Source: Candidatus Uhrbacteria bacterium (GTDB lineage: Bacteria; Patescibacteriota; Patescibacteriia; UBA9934; UBA11717). Taken from it: 10,963 nt of DNA. Below are positions 5,561 through 10,963 of this stretch, piece after piece. Both the position numbers and the translations under genes were made by a program. How positions within the stretch are numbered: position 1 is the first letter of the stretch; every line of letters begins with the position of its first letter. The notes beneath the pieces were generated by a model. That model was not told the DNA's origin, did not search any database, and was given only the letters and a program-made list of their open reading frames with translations. The stretch spans positions 1 to 10,963 of the forward strand of contig DOMJ01000029.1 of the NCBI GenBank assembly GCA_003509895.1, given 5' to 3'.

Positions 5561-8299
5561 ATGGAAGAACAAAAAGAAATACAACCAAACGAGACAGACC
5601 TTTTGGCAAATCTACCATTTGTCTCCGCAAGTGAAGAACGTCCGTATGATTTTGGTGTCCTTGTAGACCAGTCGTTTTTTGTTTGGAGTGATCGGCTAGA
5701 CCGTGGATCTCGAGCACTGCGCAAGACAAAACAATCCATTGATCGGTTTATTACGTTTCTTGCTCTGTTGATTACAGGGGTTTGCTTAGCTCTTTTTCTG
5801 GTTTCAACGTTTGTTTTGTTGCCGTTAAGTGCTTGGCAGACAACACGTTTCTGGACAGATCCGTCCTCCGCACAGCTGCTTTTTTGGTTGACGATCTCCG
5901 GATTGATGTATATTGGGTATCGTCGTGCCCTGGGAAAACGTGAACCGACAGAACGGGGCTTACGTGAAGATGTCTCCGTGCATCCATTACAAACCACGTG
6001 GGAGGCGGCAAAGCAGATGCAAGATAACGTCTGGGTGGACGTAGGATCCAGATGCACACAGGAGGCGTGGAAGGGTTTAGACGATGCGGCCGTGCTTGCC
6101 GAGCGATTTGGTCATCGCTACATTGGGCTTCTCCATTTGTTTACCGGGCAGTTGTCTCAGCCAAGTGTGGGGCATTTATTTGCACGCCTTGGAATTACGT
6201 TTGAACAAATTAAGGATCCACTTACCCACAAACTCGCCGAGTATCCCAAGGCACAAGCAGGGGAGGGTACGGCCGATCGCGTGGATCCGTTAGGCCAGCG
6301 TGCGATTTTGGGCGCAGCCGTACATGCGGCGATGCACGGACGGACGGTCATTACGCCCGTGGATTTGTTTGTGAGCGCTTACCGAAACTCGCCTTTTTTA
6401 CAGGAGATGTTTTACGGCGTAGATATACAGGAGGAGGCAATGGAGAACGTGCTTGCGTGGCTGCAGATTCGAGAAAATCTTCGCGCCCGATGGCAGGCAT
6501 TTAGGAAGGCGAGCTTTTTAAAGCCGACCGGCAATATGAACCGCTCCATGACGGCGGTGGCAACTCCCTTGTTGGATCGCGTCAGTACAGACCTCACTGC
6601 GCAGGCCGCGCGCGCGGGACTCCCAATGCTTATTGGTCGTGAGACAGAAATGGAACGTATTTTGCGTGTGTTTGAAAGTGGAGGCAGGAGTGTTGTTCTT
6701 GTTGGGCAACCGGGTATCGGAAAGCAAGCGATCGTGGACGGCATTGCAGAACGGATGGTCAAGGAAGAAGTGCCGGCACTGCTCAAAGATCGGCGTTTGG
6801 TGAGTATTGATGTTGGACGACTCGTGGCGGGAGCCACACCCGCGCAGGCAGAAGAGCGCCTCCTCCTGGCATTAAATGAGGTGGGACGATCCGGCAACAT
6901 CGCATTGGCGATTCCAAATATAGACGACATCGTGGGCATTACGGCAGGGAGCGCACAGAGTTTGGATCTTTCCTCCTTGCTCGCACAAGAATTAGAAAAA
7001 GGGTATTTTGTACTCATCGCCACCACGACCCCTGCCGCATATAGAGATGCGATTGAGGGCTCCGCGCTTGCCAATAGTCTGACAAAAGTTGATTTGGATG
7101 AACCGAATAAAAATCAAGCCATTCAAATTATTGAGGCAAAAGTTGGCAAGTCTGAGGCGGAACAGGGAGTGCTCTTTTCCTACGAGGCTGTTGAGGCGCT
7201 TGTGGATCTCACGGCGCGCTACCTACACGACCAATTTTTGCCAGACAAAGCCATTCGACTCATGGAGGAGACAGCACTTATGGTCAAGCAGCGTCGGGGC
7301 ATTGGAGCGACCATTACCAAGCAGGATGTGGCACAAATTGTATCTACGGCGGCAAAGGTACCACTCGCATCCGTCACGCAAGACGAAAAAGAAAAATTAT
7401 TGGCATTGGAAGAACACTTGCACGCCCGTGTGATTGGTCAATCCGAGGCGGTCACTATGGTATCTGCCGCTCTCCGTCGCGCACGGGCGGAGATGCGATC
7501 GGGTAGGAGACCCATTGCAAACTTTTTGTTTCTCGGGCCGACAGGTGTTGGGAAAACAGAATTATCCAAGGCGATCGCGGCTACCTATTTTGGAGATGAG
7601 GAGGCGATGGTTCGTTTGGATATGTCCGAATATCAGGATCCGTCCAGTATTCATCGGCTGATTGGTGTTCCCGGGTCGCGACAGGGCGGATTGTTTACCG
7701 AGGCGGTACGCAAGCAACCATTTGGGCTCGTCTTGTTAGACGAGTTAGAGAAGGCGCATCCGGAGATTCTCAATGTTTTTTTGCAAGTGTTTGATGACGG
7801 ACGCCTCACGGATGCTGCGGGACGAACGGTTGATTTTACCCAAACGATCATTGTTGCAACATCCAACGCAGGGTCGCACTATATCCAAACAGAGGTCAAG
7901 AAGGGAATAACCATGGATCAAATCAAAACGCACCTCATGGAGGAGGAGTTGTCACAATACTACCGACCGGAATTTTTGAATCGCTTTGACGGTGTGGTGG
8001 TCTTTACGCCGCTTACGATGGAAGACGTTATGGCGATTGCGCATCTTATGCTGGAGGGTGTACGTGGACGACTAGACGAGAAAGGTATTGTGTTTACGGT
8101 GTCCGACGCAGCATTAAAGGAGCTGGCGGTGGCAGGGTATGATCCGCAATTTGGCGCGCGTCCGTTGCGTCGGGTGATTCAGGAAAAGGTAGAAGATCCG
8201 TTGGCGACCTTGTTGTTGGAAGGGAAGGTGGAACGTCGCGATACGGTTGTGTTGGAGACCGGCGGACAGATGCGGGTAGAAAAAGCCCCCGCCCTATGA
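5561..8299 (+). CDS. Membrane-anchored ClpC-like Hsp100 AAA+ protein with degenerate first ATPase domain
   Basis: 912 residues from the ATG at 5561, one base after the preceding stop; an in-frame ATG at 5537 is less likely because it overlaps that gene. Order: cytoplasmic N-tail; two membrane helices (about 63-89 and 104-120) joined by a short loop; double Clp_N domain (about 158-305); NBD1; NBD2; sensor-2 C-domain. NBD1 Walker A is GQPGIGKQ (382-389, Gln for Thr), the Walker B Asp-Glu is Pro452-Asn453, and the arginine-finger pair is Asn505-Ser506, so it should not hydrolyse ATP. NBD2 keeps GPTGVGKT (659-666), Asp727-Glu728, Arg808 in RPEFLNR and GARPLRR (R867). Both pore loops lack their aromatic residue. 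There is no coiled-coil M-domain (KAIRLMEET runs almost straight to ITKQDV) and no [LIV]GF ClpP loop. The ATPase faces the cytoplasm and probably remodels an envelope partner rather than feeding a protease (inference). Family membership is certain; function is not. Confidence 0.93.
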   Translation: MEEQKEIQPNETDLLANLPFVSASEERPYDFGVLVDQSFFVWSDRLDRGSRALRKTKQSIDRFITFLALLITGVCLALFLVSTFVLLPLSAWQTTRFWTDPSSAQLLFWLTISGLMYIGYRRALGKREPTERGLREDVSVHPLQTTWEAAKQMQDNVWVDVGSRCTQEAWKGLDDAAVLAERFGHRYIGLLHLFTGQLSQPSVGHLFARLGITFEQIKDPLTHKLAEYPKAQAGEGTADRVDPLGQRAILGAAVHAAMHGRTVITPVDLFVSAYRNSPFLQEMFYGVDIQEEAMENVLAWLQIRENLRARWQAFRKASFLKPTGNMNRSMTAVATPLLDRVSTDLTAQAARAGLPMLIGRETEMERILRVFESGGRSVVLVGQPGIGKQAIVDGIAERMVKEEVPALLKDRRLVSIDVGRLVAGATPAQAEERLLLALNEVGRSGNIALAIPNIDDIVGITAGSAQSLDLSSLLAQELEKGYFVLIATTTPAAYRDAIEGSALANSLTKVDLDEPNKNQAIQIIEAKVGKSEAEQGVLFSYEAVEALVDLTARYLHDQFLPDKAIRLMEETALMVKQRRGIGATITKQDVAQIVSTAAKVPLASVTQDEKEKLLALEEHLHARVIGQSEAVTMVSAALRRARAEMRSGRRPIANFLFLGPTGVGKTELSKAIAATYFGDEEAMVRLDMSEYQDPSSIHRLIGVPGSRQGGLFTEAVRKQPFGLVLLDELEKAHPEILNVFLQVFDDGRLTDAAGRTVDFTQTIIVATSNAGSHYIQTEVKKGITMDQIKTHLMEEELSQYYRPEFLNRFDGVVVFTPLTMEDVMAIAHLMLEGVRGRLDEKGIVFTVSDAALKELAVAGYDPQFGARPLRRVIQEKVEDPLATLLLEGKVERRDTVVLETGGQMRVEKAPAL

Positions 8300-9372
8300 C
8301 CTGGTTTATAGGGTGCGTGAGTTTTTTGCTCGCCGTCTGTTTTACACCGATTGTTGGAGCCATGGCCACGCGATTTGGCATCGTGGATCACGTAAAAGAG
8401 CGCGGTCGCAAGGTGCACAGACGCACAACGCCTCTGATGGGTGGCGTGGCAATTCTGTTGGCAATGGTCGTTACGCTTCTTGTTGTGTTGATACGATCCG
8501 ATCTCCTAACAAGTGGGCGGGTAAGTACAGCTCATTATGTGGGGTTGCTGATTGCCGGATGTGTGTTAATGATCGGTGGAGTATTGGACGATAAGTTAAA
8601 TCTCTCCCCAAAAGTTCAAGTGCTGTTTCCTATTTTTGCAGCTCTTGTGGCGATTGCAGGCGGTCTCGGTATAGAAAAAGTTACAAATCCTTTTGGCGGC
8701 TTTTTGCTCTTTGAGACCATGAGCTGGGATCTCTTTGCTCTTGGATCTCATATGATCACCTTCAGTTGGCCGGGCGACGTGTTTGTTTTTCTTTGGTTGC
8801 TGGGCATGATGTTTACCGTAAAGTTGCTAGACGGTCTTGATGGTTTAGCAACGAGCATTGGATCCGTGGGTGTTTTTATGGTGCTGTTGTTGGCAGGGAC
8901 GGTAACCTATTTTCAACCGGACGTTGTGGTTCTCTCGTCCATAATTTTTGGAGCCTTTTTGGGATTTTTGGTGTGGAATCTGCACCCGGCTCAGATTTTT
9001 TTGGGCGAGGGCGGGGCGCTGTTGATTGGGTTTTTTCTAGGAGCTCTGGCGGTTATTTCTGGCGGAAAGATAGCGACGTTACTCTTGGTAATGGGCATTC
9101 CGATTTTGGATGTGGCGTGGGTGATGTTGAGGCGTGCGCGTACAGGAAAAAAGGTGAGTCAAGGAGATAGGCTGCATTTGCATCACCGGCTTTATGATTT
9201 GGGCTTAAACCAGCAACAGGTTGTTGGGAGCTATACCTTATTGGCCATGGCCTTTGGGTCATTGACGCTTGTGCTACCAAGTTTTGCAAAGTTGATCGCC
9301 TTAGCCTGCCTTGCCCTTTTTATGCTGACCGCCGCCTATGTGCTATTGATTGTTGAGGGAGAAAAACGGTAA
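8296..9372 (+). CDS. WecA/TagO/MraY-family polyprenyl-phosphate sugar-1-phosphate transferase
   Basis: Integral membrane enzyme of 358 residues with about 11 hydrophobic helices. The family transfers a HexNAc-1-phosphate from a UDP-sugar to a polyprenyl phosphate, the first membrane step in making cell-envelope glycans. Motifs seen: RKVHRRTTPLMGG (H41), GVLDDK with the Mg-binding pair D98-D99, LLDGLDGLA (D179, D182), and the cytoplasmic His segment RLHLHHRLYDLG, which is of WecA/TagO rather than MraY type. Two departures: the Asn usually opening NxxDGxDGLA is Lys176, and the family FMGDxGS is FLGEGGA, with Glu238 for the metal-binding Asp. The ATG overlaps the stop of the Clp-like gene by four bases (ATGA), so the two are translationally coupled. 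The sugar specificity cannot be read from the sequence; GlcNAc-1-phosphate transfer is the default guess. Confidence 0.92.
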   Translation: MTWFIGCVSFLLAVCFTPIVGAMATRFGIVDHVKERGRKVHRRTTPLMGGVAILLAMVVTLLVVLIRSDLLTSGRVSTAHYVGLLIAGCVLMIGGVLDDKLNLSPKVQVLFPIFAALVAIAGGLGIEKVTNPFGGFLLFETMSWDLFALGSHMITFSWPGDVFVFLWLLGMMFTVKLLDGLDGLATSIGSVGVFMVLLLAGTVTYFQPDVVVLSSIIFGAFLGFLVWNLHPAQIFLGEGGALLIGFFLGALAVISGGKIATLLLVMGIPILDVAWVMLRRARTGKKVSQGDRLHLHHRLYDLGLNQQQVVGSYTLLAMAFGSLTLVLPSFAKLIALACLALFMLTAAYVLLIVEGEKR

Positions 9373-9408
9373 GATCATTCTATTCATCTTATTTATCCTA
9401 TTCTATTT

Positions 9409-9873
9409 ATGAAATTGACTCAGAAAATCGGAGGTGTGGCTCTTGCCCTCATGCTTTTGGGTGGAGGGTGTTCCAATGGACCATCAGTAGATGTTGCCGG
9501 TCAATTGGCGGTGATTGGTTTGCCAAACGGAAAAACGATTCAGGTAGAGGTTGCGCGTACCCCAAGTGAGCGAGCCGCCGGGCTGTCTGATCGTACCTCG
9601 TTAAAAGGGGGAATGCTTTTTTGTATGGGAGAGACAAAACAGCAGAATTTTTGGATGCTGGGGATGAAGATTCCAATAGATATGGTCTGGATTCACGGTG
9701 GAGAAGTGCGCGGTGTATCGGCCCAAGTGCCCGTGAGAGAGAATGAGGACTGGGCACGACGCTCCAGTAACGAGCCGGTGAACATGGTTCTAGAGCTTCC
9801 ATCCGGAGCGGCAAAGGGGTTTGGTCTTGAGCCGGGCGTGATGTTGGAGGATACAAACTCGGCATGTGGATAA
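9409..9873 (+). CDS. DUF192-family lipoprotein
   Basis: 154-residue secreted lipoprotein. It has a positively charged start (MKLTQK), a hydrophobic core and a lipobox-like LLGGGC with the lipidated Cys at residue 21. The rest matches DUF192 (COG1430): VEVARTPSERAAGLSDR, GMLFCM, FWMLGMKIPIDMVWI (the family's FWMKNTxIPLD), and the closing VLELPSGAAKGFGLEPG. The family's biochemical function is not established. It lies 36 bases after the transferase gene, separated by a pyrimidine-rich spacer with no good promoter, terminator or Shine-Dalgarno, so it is probably the last gene of that operon. Two stray Cys are notable: C-terminal EDTNSACG and FCMGE. Assignment to DUF192 is firm. Confidence 0.9.
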   Translation: MKLTQKIGGVALALMLLGGGCSNGPSVDVAGQLAVIGLPNGKTIQVEVARTPSERAAGLSDRTSLKGGMLFCMGETKQQNFWMLGMKIPIDMVWIHGGEVRGVSAQVPVRENEDWARRSSNEPVNMVLELPSGAAKGFGLEPGVMLEDTNSACG

Positions 9874-9891
9874 AAAATGGTGCAAGTAAGT

Positions 9892-9897
9892 TATACT
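9892..9897 (+). promoter_or_regulatory. -10 promoter element of the gene at 9913
   Basis: TATACT lies 15 bases before the ATG at 9913 and 18 bases after the DUF192 stop. The TGn extension is absent (AGT instead) and no -35 is convincing, so it is weaker than the two copies at 1179 and 5154. The implied leader is about 8 bases, close to leaderless. The leader text TAAAACAATCCTATG nearly repeats the one at 5170-5184. Confidence 0.5.
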
Positions 9898-9912
9898 GAA
9901 TAAAACAATCCT

Positions 9913-10815
9913 ATGAAATCATTTTTTCAACGTTCCTACGCAAAGTACGCCATGATTCTTTTGGGTGCTTTTGTAAGCATTGGTCTCGGTTTTATAATGG
10001 TGTCGGCAGCGGGTGCGTCTATCGGATACAATCAGCAGACAGCGGAATCAATTGGCTCCGTAGATACAGCCGTGATCGCTTCCAATACGATTACGGCACA
10101 ACGGGTGCGCGTGTCTGGCTGGACATTTAATAAAAACAATAAGCAAAAAACAACAACGGTCCGTATTACAAATGACTTTGCCGGAATGGACGTTGTAGAT
10201 ACGCTCGTCCCGGACATTAGCCGACTTGATGTTTTACAAGCGTATCCTAACGCGAGTGAGAAATCGGGATTCCATTGGTATGCACCTTCGCGGTACTATG
10301 ATGGCCTAGACCACACGCTTTACTTCTTTGCAGGCGATGCCGATGCGGACTCCTGGGACTTTATTGGATCAATCATGCTCCCAAAGGTGGATTCCGGTGT
10401 GGTGGGGTCATTGGATTTGATTGACCATGCCAATGGCAATAATTTGATTGTTGGTTGGGCAATGGACTTGGATGATCTCTGGGTGGAGCATTCGCAGGTA
10501 CCTGTGGCGGTCTATGTGGACGGTGACTTTGTGTCATCTGGTGTTGCCTCTATTTCTCGTCCGGACGTAGAGGCGGCTTACAAATCCAAGGTGGCAAACG
10601 TTGGTTCCAACCATGGGTATCGAGTGGTTGTGACACAGGACCAGCTTGTGGACTATAGGGACGGAGAGACACATCGCTTGGAGGTTTTTGCCCTTGAGGT
10701 AAGCGAAGGAACCATACAGTCCGTTGGTGTCTTGTGGCCCACCATTACAGAAGCGGGCATGATGATATACGGAAATCCTCAAATATTTGATGAATTTGAT
10801 GAAAGCGGGCTCTAA
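9913..10815 (+). CDS. Exported protein with two tandem 'GW ... RxDV ... GF' beta-domains
   Basis: 300 residues, no named family recognised with certainty. Residues about 12-34 are a signal peptide or N-terminal anchor helix (YAMILLGAFVSIGLGFIMVSAAGA). Two related domains follow. Copy 1, about 65-155: VSGW, ISRLDVLQAYP, SGFHW, DGLDHTLYFFA. Copy 2, about 177-262: IVGWAMD, ISRPDVEAAY, NHGYRV, DGETHRLEVFA. The Trp-to-Arg distance is identical in the two copies (34 residues), indicating an internal duplication. The pattern resembles beta-sandwich modules seen in bacterial secreted proteins (GWxxD, V-x-V-Y-V-D-G, RPDV, HGF), so a binding or structural role outside the membrane is likely (inference). 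The C-terminal 20 residues are acidic. It has its own -10 element upstream and a strong terminator downstream, so it appears monocistronic. Confidence 0.85.
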   Translation: MKSFFQRSYAKYAMILLGAFVSIGLGFIMVSAAGASIGYNQQTAESIGSVDTAVIASNTITAQRVRVSGWTFNKNNKQKTTTVRITNDFAGMDVVDTLVPDISRLDVLQAYPNASEKSGFHWYAPSRYYDGLDHTLYFFAGDADADSWDFIGSIMLPKVDSGVVGSLDLIDHANGNNLIVGWAMDLDDLWVEHSQVPVAVYVDGDFVSSGVASISRPDVEAAYKSKVANVGSNHGYRVVVTQDQLVDYRDGETHRLEVFALEVSEGTIQSVGVLWPTITEAGMMIYGNPQIFDEFDESGL

Positions 10816-10825
10816 TAAAGGATTT

Positions 10826-10851
10826 AAAACACCCCGGGAGGGGTGTTTTTT
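10826..10851 (+). terminator. Rho-independent terminator of the tandem-domain gene
   Basis: AAAACACCCC (10826-10835), loop GGGA, GGGGTGTTTT (10840-10849): a perfect ten-base-pair stem, with the T-run continuing to 10851. It starts 11 bases after the TAA stop at 10815. Confidence 0.92.
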
Positions 10852-10963
10852 AGACAGGAAATACAGTAATAGCGTAATGAAAAGAAAATATTTTGTGCAT
10901 TGAGCATAACGGCGGCGGTCAGCCGCGCGCGTTCGGTAGAAATGAAGCGTAGCGCCATTTCTG
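10852..10963. other. Non-coding tail with stacked inverted repeats
   Basis: No convincing gene. The first half is AT-rich with the palindrome AAAATATTTT (10885-10894). The second half is GC-rich and contains two hairpins. One pairs AACG-GCGGC (10908-10916) with GCCGC (10922-10926) and CGTT (10930-10933), with a three-base bulge. The other pairs AGAAATG (10938-10944) with CATTTCT (10956-10962) and has an inner GCG/CGC. A 44-codon reverse-strand frame (10958 down to 10824) crosses the terminator and is probably not a gene. This could be a dispersed intergenic repeat or the upstream region of the next gene; the window ends too soon to say. Confidence 0.4.

Noticed and set aside
5557..5563. Programmed frameshift joining the 125-residue protein to the Clp-like protein
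   Set aside because: A clean TAA stop followed by an ATG after one base explains the junction; no slippery sequence with a structure is evident.
5464..6057. Reverse-strand 197-residue open frame
   Set aside because: Antisense to the membrane-helix and N-terminal region of the Clp-like gene; its composition is that of a shadow frame, with no domain or start signal.
6412..7074. Reverse-strand 220-residue open frame
   Set aside because: It lies antisense to conserved NBD1 coding sequence, has a Ser/Pro/Arg-rich shadow-like composition and shows no recognisable motif.
10876..10904. Possible small gene ATGAAAAGAAAATATTTTG
   Set aside because: It stops after eight codons (MKRKYFVH), has no supporting context and overlaps an AT palindrome.
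10824..10958. 44-codon reverse-strand frame at the window end (starts MALRFISTERAR)
   Set aside because: It reads through the strong terminator of the neighbouring gene, has no promoter or ribosome site visible, and matches no family I recognise. Noted only as part of the odd intergenic tail.

Overview
The window carries seven genes, all on the + strand, packed with gaps of 0 to 70 bases. The genes use standard bacterial stops (TAG, TAA, TGA), base composition is near 50% GC, and no tRNA, rRNA, CRISPR array or insertion sequence is visible. The gene content suggests a member of the Candidate Phyla Radiation (Patescibacteria): a giant secreted protein ending in a 'RYVFP ... LYGDTWN' domain that I associate with that group, a membrane-anchored ClpC-like ATPase beside a small tryptophan-rich membrane protein, and no visible Shine-Dalgarno sequences. 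This placement is an inference, not proven by any marker here.

Layout: (1) 11-1135, tgt, queuine/preQ1 tRNA-ribosyltransferase, with a decayed zinc site. (2) 1202-5113, a 1303-residue exported surface protein: signal peptide, long Thr/Gly/Ser-rich beta-repeat region, Ig-like modules and a C-terminal domain; it has its own promoter and a strong terminator at 5121-5151. (3) 5182-9372, a tight three-gene unit: a 125-residue membrane protein, a 912-residue membrane-anchored Clp/Hsp100 AAA+ protein (1-base gap), and a WecA/MraY-type polyprenyl-phosphate sugar-1-phosphate transferase (4-base ATGA overlap). A DUF192 lipoprotein (9409-9873) follows 36 bases later and is probably co-transcribed. (4) 9913-10815, a 300-residue exported protein with two copies of one domain, followed by a strong terminator at 10826-10851. 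(5) 10852-10963, a non-coding, hairpin-rich tail.

The most unusual object is the Clp-like protein. Its first ATPase domain has lost the key Walker A Thr, the Walker B Asp-Glu and the arginine fingers, while the second keeps its ATPase motifs. Both substrate-threading pore loops have lost their aromatic residue, and the ClpP-docking tripeptide and M-domain are missing. It therefore looks like a single-ring-active, membrane-tethered remodeller rather than a protease partner or disaggregase, and its job is probably tied to the small membrane protein encoded just before it. Apart from tgt, every gene product is predicted to be exported or membrane-bound, so the window is largely a cell-envelope region.

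Three genes are preceded by a near-identical TATACT -10 element only 15 to 22 bases before the ATG, implying very short leaders.
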